This document shows positions 46,175 to 57,127 of a stretch of DNA of 64,000 nucleotides, one piece after another. The notes below the pieces were generated by a model that saw only the letters and a program-made list of their open reading frames with translations, did not search any database and was not told where the DNA came from. The position numbers and the translations under genes are program-made. The DNA comes from Caldilineaceae bacterium (lineage in GTDB: Bacteria; Chloroflexota; Anaerolineae; Caldilineales; Caldilineaceae): NCBI GenBank assembly GCA_958295845.1, contig OY282376.1:2803022-2867021 (forward strand), read 5' to 3'. Positions within the stretch are counted from its first letter, which is position 1. Every line of letters begins with the position of its first letter.

Positions 46175-48664
46175 CTAGGCTTCGTCGGTCATCAGATTGG
46201 CGACCGTCACACCGTCATCGCCCTCGCCCAGCTCGCCTGGGCGATATTTGCTGACCAGGGGATGACCTTTCAAGGCGTTGCGCACGGCGTCCCGCATTGC
46301 TCCTGTTCCCTTGCCATGGATGATGCGCACCCAGGGAAGATTCTCAAGATAGGCGTCGTCGAGGTAACCCTCCAACCGTTGCAGGCCAGCGTCCACTCTT
46401 TCGCCGCGCAGATCAATCTCTGTTTGAGAGTCGGCATCGCCGCCGCCTGCTTTGGCCTTTTTCTGCACTCGCACAGCGGGTTGGTGCGTCGTCGGTGCCT
46501 CTGGCTGGGCCTTGCTACGCAGCTCCAGACGTCTAACGGGTAACCTGAGGCGAAAGTTCCCAACCTGGACATCGGCCTCGTGGGGCAAGCCGCCGCGGTT
46601 TTCGACGGCGATCACTTCTCCTGTGGCCTGTAGGTTGGGAACGAAGACGCGGTCTCCCTTTTCGATTGGGCCGCGAATACGCGAGTCGGGCGCGCCGGGG
46701 GTGGCGACCTCTTGTTCAATGCGTCCTTCGGAATCCACTTGGCGGCGACCCACGGTCTGGCTGGCCTGGTGCAGGAACTGGCTGTGTGCATCCTGGCTGC
46801 CGGCGCCGCCTTTCGCCATGCGGCGGCGGTAGCTATCGATTTCGCGGCGGATTTCGGCGAGCTCGTTCTGCATGGTGTTGCGAGTTTCTGCGACGACCTG
46901 GCGGCGGGCCTCTTCGATCCTGGCCAGCTGGTAGCGCAGGTCCTCCTCGGCGACGTTGGCGCGACTTTCTCTTTCTTTGGCGTGATCCAGTACGCGTCTG
47001 GCTTCCTGGCGGGCGTGCCGAACGTCCTCGAGCATGGCTTCAACTTCGAGGGATTCCGGGCGGGAGATCTTTACGGCATCATCGACGATGACCGGGTTGA
47101 GGCCGAGGCGGCGGGCGATGGTCAAGGCGTTGGAGCGGCCCGGGAGGCCGATGCTGAGCTCAAAAGTCGGGCTCAGGTTTTCGACGTCAAATTCAACGGA
47201 GGCGTTGCGGACACCGGCTGTATTGTGGGCATAGAGTTTGAGATCGCTGTAATGGGTGGTGGCCAGTGTGGTGATGCCCCGGTCGCGCAGGTTTTCGAGC
47301 AGAGCGGCGGCGAGTGCAGAGCCTTCGTCGGGGTCGGTGCCGGCGCCCAGCTCGTCGAGCAGGACGAGGCTCTGGGGGTCGGCCTCTTCCAGGATGTTGA
47401 TTATATTCGTCATGTGACTTGAGAAGGTGCTCAAGTTCTGTTCGATGGACTGTTCGTCGCCGATATCTGCGTAGACGCCTTCGAAGACGGAGAGCGTACT
47501 GCCCTCATCGGCGGGAATCATCATGCCGGACTGGGCCATGAGAGTGAGTAGGCCTACGGTCTTGAGGGTTACGGTCTTGCCGCCAGTATTGGGGCCGGTA
47601 ACGACGAGAATGTAGCATTCGTTGTCGAAGTAGGCGTCGATGGGAACGACGGAATCGGGGTCCAGGAGGGGGTGCCGGGCCTGGCGGAAGTTGAGGACGG
47701 AGCCGGGGTGCTGGATGGTGCGTTCTTCCTTGGTGTCCTCATCGATTCCGGCGAAAATTTCGGCGCGTTTCTGTTGGAACGGGACGATTTCGGGGGCGTT
47801 GGCCTCGGTTTCGAGGGCGTACTTGGCCTTGGCGAAGGTAAAGTCGAGCTGGGAAAGGATCTGCACGTTGCGGTTGATGTAAAGCCCTTCGTCGGCAACA
47901 AGATCGGAGATCTCGGCGAGGATGCGGCGCACCTCTTTTTCTTCTTCCAGCTCCAGTTCGCGGACTGCGTTGTTCTGCTCGACCACGGCAATCGGTTCGA
48001 TGAAGAAGGTGGCGCCGCTGGCCGACTGGTCGTGAACGATGCCCTGTACTTGCGATTTGTATTCGGAGCGGACGGGTATGACGTAGCGGCCCTGGCGCTG
48101 GGTGACGATGGATTCCTGCAGGAAGGGTGTGACATCGGTATTCTGAACGAGCCTGTCGAGGGTACTGAGAAGCCTGTCTTGGGCGACGCGCAGCTGGGCG
48201 CGAATGCGGCCCAGGTCTGAGGAGGCGCTGTCTACGACCTCGGCGCGGTCATTTATGCAACGGCTGATTTCGCCGATGACGTGCTCACAGGGTTCGATGG
48301 AGAAGGCGATGTCGGCGAGGCGGGGAAACTGACGGTTGAGGCGAGTCAAGGTGTTGCGAAGCGTCCGGGCTCGCATCAGTGTCGTACGGACTTCGACAAG
48401 CTCGGTCGGAATCAGGATACTTCCCCGCTCGGACTTGGCGACGAGGGCTCGCAGGTCGTATACGCCGCCGAAGTAGATGTCGGTTTTCTGGTCGAGCAGG
48501 CGGCAGGCCTCGCTGGTCTGCTCCATCCAGTCGTTGATTGTGCGGAGGTCGTCGCTGGGAAGGAGAGAGGTGGCCAATTCGACCCCGCCATCGAAGGCGC
48601 AGTAGGTAGCCAACTGCTTCAGAATCTTATCGTATTCGAGAACGCGAATCGTGTGTGGATTCAT
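46175..48664 (-). CDS. mutS2: Endonuclease MutS2 with C-terminal Smr domain
   Basis: MutS2 acts on recombination intermediates and, in some bacteria, on stalled or collided ribosomes. The 829-residue protein lacks the MutS mismatch-recognition domain, has the core and clamp, Walker A TGPNTGGKT, ABC signature/Walker B zone LVLLDELGAGTDPDEG, a long coiled-coil (about 515-640), a KOW-like segment and a C-terminal Smr nuclease domain (IDLRGERVDAGLQRLEGYL; HGKGTGAMRDAV). AAGGA precedes the ATG at 48664. Its 3' end is 10 nt from the Wzz gene. Confidence 0.94.
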   Translation of the reverse strand: MNPHTIRVLEYDKILKQLATYCAFDGGVELATSLLPSDDLRTINDWMEQTSEACRLLDQKTDIYFGGVYDLRALVAKSERGSILIPTELVEVRTTLMRARTLRNTLTRLNRQFPRLADIAFSIEPCEHVIGEISRCINDRAEVVDSASSDLGRIRAQLRVAQDRLLSTLDRLVQNTDVTPFLQESIVTQRQGRYVIPVRSEYKSQVQGIVHDQSASGATFFIEPIAVVEQNNAVRELELEEEKEVRRILAEISDLVADEGLYINRNVQILSQLDFTFAKAKYALETEANAPEIVPFQQKRAEIFAGIDEDTKEERTIQHPGSVLNFRQARHPLLDPDSVVPIDAYFDNECYILVVTGPNTGGKTVTLKTVGLLTLMAQSGMMIPADEGSTLSVFEGVYADIGDEQSIEQNLSTFSSHMTNIINILEEADPQSLVLLDELGAGTDPDEGSALAAALLENLRDRGITTLATTHYSDLKLYAHNTAGVRNASVEFDVENLSPTFELSIGLPGRSNALTIARRLGLNPVIVDDAVKISRPESLEVEAMLEDVRHARQEARRVLDHAKERESRANVAEEDLRYQLARIEEARRQVVAETRNTMQNELAEIRREIDSYRRRMAKGGAGSQDAHSQFLHQASQTVGRRQVDSEGRIEQEVATPGAPDSRIRGPIEKGDRVFVPNLQATGEVIAVENRGGLPHEADVQVGNFRLRLPVRRLELRSKAQPEAPTTHQPAVRVQKKAKAGGGDADSQTEIDLRGERVDAGLQRLEGYLDDAYLENLPWVRIIHGKGTGAMRDAVRNALKGHPLVSKYRPGELGEGDDGVTVANLMTDEA

Positions 48665-48849
48665 GGAAATCCTTGGCACATCATGTGTGCGAACCTGGGG
48701 CGATCATATCACAGCGCGCGCAGGGAATCCAAAGCATCGGGCTGAGGCTAGGGGGCCAGGGCTAAGGGACAGCGACAAGAGGTGAAGGCTAAGCGTTGCG
48801 CGGGTAGGTCAACATGTCAGATGTTGGTCAACAGTATTTGTTGAGGCCA

Positions 48850-49833
48850 TTACATGTGATATCCCAGTCTCCGCAAGAGATTCTCCTTGCGGCGCCATTT
48901 TTGCAGAACCTTAACCCAGAGTTCCAGGTACACGCGAGTGCCGACCATTTCCTCGATGTCAGGTCGGGCGGCTTGGCCGATCTTCTTAATCATGGAGCCC
49001 TTGCCGCCGAGGACGATGCCCTTCTGGCTGTGCCGTTCTACGTAGAGGGTGGCGGCGATATGCGTCATTTCGGGGCTGCGTTCGTTCCACTCGGTTACGG
49101 CGACGGCCAGGCTGTGCGGGATTTCCTGGCGCAGGAGCTGGAGGGCTTTTTCGCGGACGATTTCGGCGGCGATAAAGCGCATTGACAGGTCGGTTACCTG
49201 TTCACTGGGATAGTAGAGAGGGCCGGGGGGAAGCAGTTCTGCCAGCGCGGCGACAAGGTCTTCAACGCCTTCCCCTGTCGTCGCGCTCAACATTCGCACA
49301 GGGACGGACTCCTGACCTTCACTGGCGGCGGTAAGCCATTTGAGGAGGGCCAGGTATTCGTTTGTCCTTTCGTGGACATCGACGCCACCCAAGCTGTCGA
49401 TCTTGTTTGCGCCGAGCAAAAGGAAGGGCAGCTCGCCGGCGGCCTCCAGCAGCTCTCTCAGGCGTTCGACGATATAGCGGTCTTCTTCGTTTGGGGGCGT
49501 GCTGATGTCGACAAGCCACAGGATGACGTCTGAGTCGCTGGCGATGGCCTGTTCGGCCACGTTGACCATGTGTTTGCCGAGTTTGTTGCGGGGCTGGTGG
49601 ATGCCGGGTGTGTCGAGGAAGATGAACTGCGCGTCCTCGTCGGTGCGGATACCGAGGATCTGATCGCGGGTGGTCTGCGGCTTGTCGCTGGTGATGGCGA
49701 TTTTCTGGCCGAGAATCTGATTCAGCAAGGTCGATTTGCCGACGTTGGGCCGTCCGATCACGGCGATAAAACCGCTGTGAATCAGTTCCGGGAGGTTATC
49801 GGTCCCAATCTCGGCTGTTGTTTCCAGGGTCAT
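48850..49833 (-). CDS. era: GTPase Era
   Basis: Era binds 16S rRNA and assists 30S assembly. The 327-residue protein has the GTPase motifs G1 GRPNVGKST, G2 around SDKPQTTRDQ, G3 DTPGI, and G4 reads NKID; the KH domain near the C-terminus has ILGGKGSMIKKIG-like VLGGKGSMIKKIGQAAR. The N-terminal extension (about 18 residues) is acidic. Upstream in transcription lies a 314-bp gap with repeats and then tRNAs. Confidence 0.95.
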   Translation of the reverse strand: MTLETTAEIGTDNLPELIHSGFIAVIGRPNVGKSTLLNQILGQKIAITSDKPQTTRDQILGIRTDEDAQFIFLDTPGIHQPRNKLGKHMVNVAEQAIASDSDVILWLVDISTPPNEEDRYIVERLRELLEAAGELPFLLLGANKIDSLGGVDVHERTNEYLALLKWLTAASEGQESVPVRMLSATTGEGVEDLVAALAELLPPGPLYYPSEQVTDLSMRFIAAEIVREKALQLLRQEIPHSLAVAVTEWNERSPEMTHIAATLYVERHSQKGIVLGGKGSMIKKIGQAARPDIEEMVGTRVYLELWVKVLQKWRRKENLLRRLGYHM

Positions 49834-50147
49834 ATTAGTCCTCGCTGGGGCAAGCCCGGCTTGGCCGGCCTACCGGGGGTCTTTCTAGTCGCGGGGCATT
49901 ATAGCACAGGCGGGTCTCGGCTATTCAGTTTGAATCAGGAGGATCGACCGCCCAAATGCGAGGAGAGAGTAAAGAGGAGTGAGGAGAGAGGAAAACCTGC
50001 GGTCGGCTCACTCAGGGTTGCAATTCAGTAGTGGCCGAGTAGTTGCACGCCGGTTGACGGAAATGGCCGTTGCGGCATTATGCTTTGATGGGCATGTGGA
50101 AGGGGGCGGGAAGGGAGGGCGGGCGGGCGGCGAGAGGGGGTGGAGAG
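49834..50147. other. Intergenic gap with short repeats, no gene
   Basis: Contains GGCAAGCCCGGCTTGGCC (palindromic AAGCC/GGCTT) near 49850, and a purine-rich GAGGAGAGAGTAAAGAGG run near 49960 that is related to the one at about 50750. No coding sequence is credible. Confidence 0.45.
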
Positions 50148-50219
50148 TGGATCGGACAGGACTCGAACCTGTAACCCAGGAGTTATGAGCTCCTTGCTCT
50201 GCCATTGAGCTACCGATCC
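50148..50219 (-). tRNA. tRNA-Met (anticodon CAT) or tRNA-Ile2
   Basis: Acceptor GGATCGG/CCGATCC, D stem GCTC/GAGC, anticodon stem AGGAG/CTCCT with loop CTCATAA, T stem ACAGG/CCTGT, discriminator A; no CCA encoded. A CAT anticodon can belong to elongator Met, initiator Met or lysidine-modified Ile; the normal first base pair argues against initiator. Confidence 0.92.
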
Positions 50220-50241
50220 AACGTTGGGAGGTAAGCAAGAG

Positions 50242-50312
50242 AGCGGGTAGCGGGGATCGAACCCGCATCGTCGGCTTGGAAGGCCGGCGCTCTACCATTG
50301 AGCTATACCCGC
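50242..50312 (-). tRNA. tRNA-Gly (anticodon TCC)
   Basis: Acceptor GCGGGTA/TACCCGC, D stem GCTC/GAGC, anticodon loop CTTCCAA, T stem GCGGG/CCCGC and discriminator T. One C-A mismatch opens the anticodon stem. It lies 3 nt from tRNA-Pro. Confidence 0.94.
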
Positions 50313-50313
50313 A

Positions 50314-50389
<76 letters not shown>

Positions 50390-50582
50390 GATCTGCATCG
50401 ACTGATTATAGCGCCAACGGCCGGAAAAAACAATATTGGCTAGGGGCTGGGTGCGTCCGAGACTTGGGGTGGGAGCGGTCTGGCGAGGAGATGGCGGCGG
50501 CTGGAATGGTTACCGGCTCTTGGGGGGACTTAGGGCGGGCGCTGGGCAGGGGCTAACCGGGGAGGCGCGATCACGGGGGGTA

Positions 50583-50735
50583 CAGGGCAGGCACAAGGCC
50601 TGCCCCTACCTGAGGGCTCTGGGAGGAGACAATGTCGGCAAGACGCAATGCTGGAGGAGAATAGACTCGGTGGCTAACAAGGGCGGGGCGTTGCGGGGGC
50701 GCAGCCCCCGCACAAGGGAGGGCCGAAGGGCCGAC
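50583..50735. repeat. Composite dispersed repeat, copy C, with palindrome core
   Basis: The GGGCAGGC/GCCTGCCC stem (50585-50605) is followed by CTGAGGGCTCTGGG, then CGCAATGCTGGAGG, CAAGGGCGGGGCGTTG, and the TGCGGGGGC/GCCCCCGCA stem. Here both modules stand next to each other, as in copy A, so they probably form one mobile or amplified unit. The rest of 50390-50904 contains a purine-rich run and no gene. Confidence 0.85.
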
Positions 50736-50904
50736 CGCCCAAAAGATAGGAGAGAGTGAAGAGGAGAGAGGAGAGAGTGGCACGGACTGTTTTGTTGAAG
50801 AGTGGAAGTGGAACTGACCGGTGAATGTTTGCAACAGGAGGTATTGGAGGGATTTCGTCTCTTGGTGCGCAGGCGCCGGAGTCTGGCTGGTGGACAAATC
50901 AGGT

Positions 50905-51813
50905 CTAACCGGTACTGGCGTTGCGGCAGCTGGCGGCGAGTTCGTCGCGTCTTGGTCGGAGCTCCAGCCAGTCGAGGACGGCGATGGCGCTGGTGTATTC
51001 GCCGGCGGCGGCGCACCAGTTTTCTTCGCGGGCGAAACCTTCGCCCTGGTGGACGTGGGCTCTCTGCAGAAGGAATTGGACGTCGCGGTAGTCTGGATCG
51101 ATGCGGTAGAGATCTTCGAGGAGGCGGATGACCTGGGCCCAGTCGGCGCCCCAATAGGTCTTGACGTCGACATAGTGGGCGACCATGTAGCGTTCTTCCT
51201 GGACCTGCACGCTATTCGGATCCAATACGAGGGCGGTGTCGAACTGCTGCACGGATTCTTCCAGGTTTCCTTCAGCGACTGCCGCTCTTGCCAGTTCGAC
51301 GTAGGAGACGAATAGTTTCTGTTGCAGGTCATCGATTCTGTAGTCAGGCTGCAGGGACTGCACAAGGGAGAAGCGCTGTATGGCTTCCTGCCAGCGGCCT
51401 TCTTCATACAGGGCCAGGGCTCTGGCCCACTCGAGGTCGGTGGCGGTCGGTTCGCTTACTGTTTCTGCTACTGTCTCGGGAACAGTCTCGGTCGTGTCGA
51501 TGGCGTCCACAGTGGCGATGGCACTGCGGGCGGCTTCGTTCTGCGGGTCGTACTCAAGGATTCTTGTGTAGACGGCGCGGGCCTCTTCGCGCATGCCAGC
51601 GTCCAGCATGTCGGAGGCGCGCTGGAGTAGGATGGCGGACTGCTGGCGGGTCTGGGCCTCGCCGCGCCTGAGGCCGTCGCGGTAACCCAGGATTACCATC
51701 ACGAGGATGATGACTAGAGCCACACCGGACGAAATCGTTACGATATACCAGAAGAGTGACGGCAGTCCACGGAGGGACAGGCGGGCGCCGGCGGGGTGTT
51801 GCTGAGTTTCCAT
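50905..51813 (-). CDS. Single-pass membrane protein with TPR repeats
   Basis: A 302-residue protein: a short N-terminus, one membrane helix (LFWYIVTISSGVALVIILVM, about 20-40) and helical TPR-like repeats (AILLQRASDMLDAG..., YTRILEYDPQNEAARS, ALYEEGRWQEAIQRFS, QFDTALVLDPNSVQ). An acidic Thr/Val/Glu linker sits in the middle. The role is likely protein-protein scaffolding. It begins 14 nt after the metK stop and is the last gene of the SAM-cycle run, with no evident metabolic function. Confidence 0.78.
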   Translation of the reverse strand: METQQHPAGARLSLRGLPSLFWYIVTISSGVALVIILVMVILGYRDGLRRGEAQTRQQSAILLQRASDMLDAGMREEARAVYTRILEYDPQNEAARSAIATVDAIDTTETVPETVAETVSEPTATDLEWARALALYEEGRWQEAIQRFSLVQSLQPDYRIDDLQQKLFVSYVELARAAVAEGNLEESVQQFDTALVLDPNSVQVQEERYMVAHYVDVKTYWGADWAQVIRLLEDLYRIDPDYRDVQFLLQRAHVHQGEGFAREENWCAAAGEYTSAIAVLDWLELRPRRDELAASCRNASTG

Positions 51814-51827
51814 GGGCAACGCGCGTC

Positions 51828-53042
51828 TCAACCTGCGGTTTGTTTCAGACTGGCGGCGATACTGGTGTCTTCCCAGGGCAGTGCGATGTCTTCACGGCCA
51901 AAGTGACCGTAGGCGGCGGTCTGCCGATAGATGGGGCGCCGAAGTTTGAGGTCGCGGATGATGGCGCCCGGGCGCAGGTCGAAGTGTTTCTGGATCAGTT
52001 CTTCGATCTTGCTGTCGCTGGTCTTGCCGGTGCCGAAGGTTTCGACGTTTACGCTAAGGGGCTGGGCAACGCCGATGGCGTAGGCGAGCTGGATTTCGCA
52101 GCGGTCGGCGAGGCCGGCGGCGACGATGTTTTTGGCTACCCAGCGGGCTGCGTAAGCGCCGCTGCGGTCTACTTTCGTGCAGTCTTTGCCGCTGAAGGCG
52201 CCGCCCCCGTGACGGCCCATGCCCCCGTAGGTGTCGACGATGATTTTGCGGCCGGTGAGACCTGCATCGCCCATCGGGCCGCCGACTACGAAACGGCCGG
52301 TTGGGTTTACGAATATGCGCATATCCTCATCGACCATCTCTGCGGGCAGGGTGGGCGTGATGCAATGTTCAATGATCTGACGCCGGATCTCTTTTTGGCT
52401 GACGTCGGGCAGGTGTTGTGTGCTGATGAGCACAGTGTGGATGCGTTTCGGTTTCCCGTAGCTGTATTCAACGGTCACCTGTGATTTGCCGTCGGGGCAT
52501 AGCCAGGGAAGTTCGCCGCTCTTGCGCAGTGTGGCGAGGCTTCGGCTGAGCTTATGGGCGAGGTCGATGGGCAGTGGCATCAGCGCGTCGGTCTCGTTGC
52601 AGGCGAAGCCGAACATCATGCCCTGGTCGCCTGCGCCGACCGCCTCGATCTCGTCCTCCTCGCTGTCCATGGTGTCATTCTTGAATTCCTGGGCCCGGTT
52701 CACGCCCAGAGCGATGTCGGGAGACTGGGATGCGATGGCGACCTGCACTCCGCAGGTATCGGCGTCGAAGCCTTTGGCGCTGTTATCGAAACCGATGTCC
52801 CTGACTACGTCGCGGACAAGCTCATCGTAGTTCACCGATGCCGTGGTGGTGATTTCGCCGAGGAGAATGACGAAGCCCGTCTTGACGGCCGCCTCGCAAG
52901 CAATACGTGCGTTGGGATCCTGATCAAATATGGCGTCGACGACGGCGTCGCTGATCTGATCGCACATTTTGTCCGGATGCCCCTCGGTTACCGATTCACT
53001 GGTAAAGAGGAGGGAGGGAGCGGTCATGAAGGTGCTGCTCAT
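51828..53042 (-). CDS. metK: S-adenosylmethionine synthetase
   Basis: MetK makes SAM from methionine and ATP. The 404-residue length and motifs are standard: [20 protein letters not shown], the [12 protein letters not shown] loop, [18 protein letters not shown] and [20 protein letters not shown] is well placed before the ATG. It follows ahcY by 45 nt and precedes the TPR gene; the whole run may be driven from the SAM riboswitch at the 59-kb end. Confidence 0.97.
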   Translation of the reverse strand: MSSTFMTAPSLLFTSESVTEGHPDKMCDQISDAVVDAIFDQDPNARIACEAAVKTGFVILLGEITTTASVNYDELVRDVVRDIGFDNSAKGFDADTCGVQVAIASQSPDIALGVNRAQEFKNDTMDSEEDEIEAVGAGDQGMMFGFACNETDALMPLPIDLAHKLSRSLATLRKSGELPWLCPDGKSQVTVEYSYGKPKRIHTVLISTQHLPDVSQKEIRRQIIEHCITPTLPAEMVDEDMRIFVNPTGRFVVGGPMGDAGLTGRKIIVDTYGGMGRHGGGAFSGKDCTKVDRSGAYAARWVAKNIVAAGLADRCEIQLAYAIGVAQPLSVNVETFGTGKTSDSKIEELIQKHFDLRPGAIIRDLKLRRPIYRQTAAYGHFGREDIALPWEDTSIAASLKQTAG

Positions 53043-53087
53043 CTGTTATTCTCCTGACTGCCGCCAGCTTGTTTGCGGGCGAGGGTC

Positions 53088-54371
<1,284 letters not shown>

Positions 54372-54466
54372 CTGTAGGGAAGCTCCTGTAGAGAGTGAAT
54401 GACCTTCAAAAACAGGAAATGTGACTTTTTGTTTGAATGTTAACTGCCTAGATTCCTCGGGGTCGA

Positions 54467-55312
54467 CTATTGGCCCTTACTGGCGAAACCTTCGTAGAAA
54501 TGACAGTGAACTTCAAATCCTAGCTTCTCATATATGGATCGGGCAACCAAATTCTGTTCGTTGACATTGAGCACAAACAGGCTGAATCCTTCTTGCTGGA
54601 GGGCGCGGGTGATGCTGGTCGTGACCGCCTTGCCGTAGCCTTGGCCGCGACGGTCGGGTCTTGTATAGATGTTGCCGATGGCGGCTACGCCTTGCGAGAT
54701 GAGTTTGTGTAGCGAGCATATGGCGGAGGAGGCGTTCTGGATTGCGCCCGTCAGTGGAGGATTCGGCGAACGGAAGACGATATGCGTGCCGCCGGCGGCT
54801 GCGAGGGTGCCGTTGCAGTCTTCGATGCCGAAGAAGTAGCCGTCTTTGAGCTGGCCGCTGTCGAAGGCGTCCGGGGCGTAGGCCCCTCCGTGGTGGAAGA
54901 GGGCGTCCAGGCGGTCGATGTCGGACGGGGTGAGGCGGCGGGTTGGCTGAGTCGGCGCTGGGATATTCTTGCCCGGCGGGAGCACCATGCGCACCATTTT
55001 CTGGGGCGAGACGCGTTGGTAGTGGTGCTGGACGGCTGGCAGGTGCGAAGGGAGGACGCTCAGGAACAGTTCGGGCGGCAGATTGGCGTTGGACAGGGCA
55101 GCGGCGACACCTTCCGGCGAGCCGGCGGTTAGCAGAATCGGCGGCGCGAGGCCGTGGTACAGAAGCGCCAGTCCGCTGGCATCCGGGGCGACGTGCCAGC
55201 GGCAGTGATTCGCCAGGTCCGGGCGGAGGTCGGCGATTGCGTAGGCGGCCCAGGCGGGATCCTGGGACAGGATGTCGAGAACGGCCTGATTGGCCGTGTG
55301 CCCGTTACGCAT
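54467..55312 (-). CDS. GNAT acetyltransferase in the SAM-cycle operon
   Basis: A 281-residue protein with a non-GNAT or diverged N-terminal half and a C-terminal GNAT fold (about 130-280): [38 protein letters not shown] (acetyl-CoA loop) and [19 protein letters not shown]. The ATG at 55312 lies 1 nt from the PfkB stop, arguing for tight coupling; longer upstream reading overlaps that gene and is out of family. The substrate is unknown. Confidence 0.82.
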   Translation of the reverse strand: MRNGHTANQAVLDILSQDPAWAAYAIADLRPDLANHCRWHVAPDASGLALLYHGLAPPILLTAGSPEGVAAALSNANLPPELFLSVLPSHLPAVQHHYQRVSPQKMVRMVLPPGKNIPAPTQPTRRLTPSDIDRLDALFHHGGAYAPDAFDSGQLKDGYFFGIEDCNGTLAAAGGTHIVFRSPNPPLTGAIQNASSAICSLHKLISQGVAAIGNIYTRPDRRGQGYGKAVTTSITRALQQEGFSLFVLNVNEQNLVARSIYEKLGFEVHCHFYEGFASKGQ

Positions 55313-55313
55313 T

Positions 55314-56270
55314 TCAGGCCGGTTCTCCCCAGAGCAGCTCTTCGCCGAAGGCCTGCTGGTAGCGTTGGGCAAACTCCTCGAGCGTAAAGCTGTGATTTGT
55401 GGTCCCGAATTGCTCAAGCACGTAGGTTGCGCAGAGAGAACCGACGCGGCCACACACGTCTACGGGCAAGCCGGCGCTGTGGGCGGCGAAATAGGCGCCG
55501 CGGTAGGCGTCGCCGGCGCCGGTGGGCTCGGCAACCTTGTGGGGCGGCGCTATGGGGATGTGGAACTCCTGGCCCTGATGGTAGATGAGGCTGCCGGCGC
55601 GGCCTTCGGTGACGATGAGCGTGCCGACCTCCTGGCGAATCGTCTGTCTTGACCAGCCGGTCTTGTCTTCGATCACTGCCATTTCGTAGTCGTTGACCAT
55701 CAGCCAGGCGGCGCCGGGAATACTTTGGCGCAGATCTTCTCCGCTTAGCCGGGCTGTCTGCTGGCTGGGGTCGTAGGCGAAGGGAACGCCGAGGTCGCGG
55801 CACTCCGCCGTGAAGTTGAGCATGGCCTGGGGATCGTTGGGGCTGATGATGACGACGTCGGCGTCGGTCAGGCCGTGGTCGGCGAGGGAGACATCGCGGC
55901 AGTCGCTCATGGCGCCCGAGTAGAAGTTGGCGATCTGATTCTGCTCTTCGTCGGTACTCACGAAGAAGCTGGCGGTGAATTTATTGGGTATTTCGACGAT
56001 ATGGTCTGTGCGGATGCCGTGCTGGTTCAGCCAGGCCTCATAGTCGCCGAAGTCCTGGCCTACTGTGCCAAAGAGGATGGGATCGCCGCCGAGGAGTTTG
56101 AGAGAGTAGGCGATATTGGCGGCGGTTCCTCCGCGCTGGCGAACCATGTCTTCAACCAGGAAACTGACGCTGAGGCGGGTCAGTTTTTCGGTGATGATCT
56201 GGTCGGTGAAGCGGCCGGGGAAGGACATCAAATAGTCATATGCGATGGAGCCGGAAACGACGATTCTCAT
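55314..56270 (-). CDS. Adenosine-kinase-like PfkB carbohydrate kinase
   Basis: A 318-residue ribokinase-family kinase resembling bacterial adenosine kinases: VVSGSIAYDYLMSFPGRF at the start, RQRGGTAANIAYSLKLLGG (substrate Asn/Gly region), FFVSTDEEQNQIANFYSGA and the catalytic EPTGAGDAYRGAY. Because it sits with ahcY and metK, adenosine from SAH hydrolysis is the likely substrate, which is an inference from context. Gap of 23 nt to the upstream peptidase gene. Confidence 0.85.
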   Translation of the reverse strand: MRIVVSGSIAYDYLMSFPGRFTDQIITEKLTRLSVSFLVEDMVRQRGGTAANIAYSLKLLGGDPILFGTVGQDFGDYEAWLNQHGIRTDHIVEIPNKFTASFFVSTDEEQNQIANFYSGAMSDCRDVSLADHGLTDADVVIISPNDPQAMLNFTAECRDLGVPFAYDPSQQTARLSGEDLRQSIPGAAWLMVNDYEMAVIEDKTGWSRQTIRQEVGTLIVTEGRAGSLIYHQGQEFHIPIAPPHKVAEPTGAGDAYRGAYFAAHSAGLPVDVCGRVGSLCATYVLEQFGTTNHSFTLEEFAQRYQQAFGEELLWGEPA

Positions 56271-56293
56271 AGGACACCTATTCGGAGGTTTGT

Positions 56294-57043
56294 TCAGATT
56301 GTAACCTGGTCGCCGGCTTCTTCCAGCGTAAGCAGGTGGGAGGCGTTAAAGGTAGATTCGGAAGCCCCAGTAGGGGCGGGCACGACCTGGTAGGCGGTTG
56401 CGCCGGGTCGGGAGGCGACAATGCGAGGCGTCTCGGCGCCAACGAAATGCAGGGCTGCGTAGTCATCGATGCCGTAGCCGGCGGCTATTTCGCGGTCCGC
56501 TATCAGGCGATGGTAGCTGGGACGGCGTTCGGCTTCGCCGTCGAAATGGGGGGAGCAGCTGCCGGGCAGAAGGCCGAGGCAGTCGAGGGCAGTGAGACCG
56601 CCGGGAATGGAATCGGTAAGACCCTGTTCGAACCAGCAGATCGCGCCGGCGCTGACGCCTGAGAGAAGGGTACCCTGTTCCCATGCCTGGCACAGAATCT
56701 GGTCCACTCGCCATTCGCGCCAGAGGGCCAGCATAGACTTTGTGTTGCCGCCGCCGACGTAGATTATGTCGTGGCCCAAAAGAAAGGAAGCGATGTCGGC
56801 GGTGTGGGGTTTGAAGAGGGAAAGGTCTGACGGGAGGGCGTTGAGATCCAGGAAGTGGCGGTAGAAGTTGGCAATGTAGAGGGAGTCCTCGCCGCCTGCC
56901 TGGGGCAATAAGCAGACGCGCGGGCGCTGGGCAGGAACCTGGGCCAGTATGTAGCGGCTCAGGGCCTGGTCCTCTTCATTGGTGGTCATGCTATGGCCGC
57001 CCAAGGCGATGATCTGGGGCAGGGCTTTATTTTCGGCTGACAT
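56294..57043 (-). CDS. Peptidase E-like (S51/type-1 glutamine amidotransferase-like) protein
   Basis: A 249-residue S51-type serine peptidase of the alpha-aspartyl dipeptidase fold, which cleaves N-terminal Asp from dipeptides. Motifs: IIYVGGGNTKSML, the nucleophile elbow GVSAGAICWF, and HFDGEAERRPSYHRLI (family His). The ATG at 57043 (MSAENKA) is used; upstream residues seem unrelated. Its presence among methyl-cycle genes has no obvious explanation. Gap of 84 nt from the LOG gene. Confidence 0.87.
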   Translation of the reverse strand: MSAENKALPQIIALGGHSMTTNEEDQALSRYILAQVPAQRPRVCLLPQAGGEDSLYIANFYRHFLDLNALPSDLSLFKPHTADIASFLLGHDIIYVGGGNTKSMLALWREWRVDQILCQAWEQGTLLSGVSAGAICWFEQGLTDSIPGGLTALDCLGLLPGSCSPHFDGEAERRPSYHRLIADREIAAGYGIDDYAALHFVGAETPRIVASRPGATAYQVVPAPTGASESTFNASHLLTLEEAGDQVTI

Positions 57044-57127
57044 ACGGTTCTTCGTCTCGCGAAAATGTGGGTGGATGGGCCTCGGCACTCTGAAATGCAA
57101 ATGAGACTTCGGCGAGCTGAAGGGCGG

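Noticed and set aside
54372..54466. Possible SAH riboswitch before ahcY
   Set aside because: The 95-nt gap does not show the conserved SAH-element core; no pairing scheme found.
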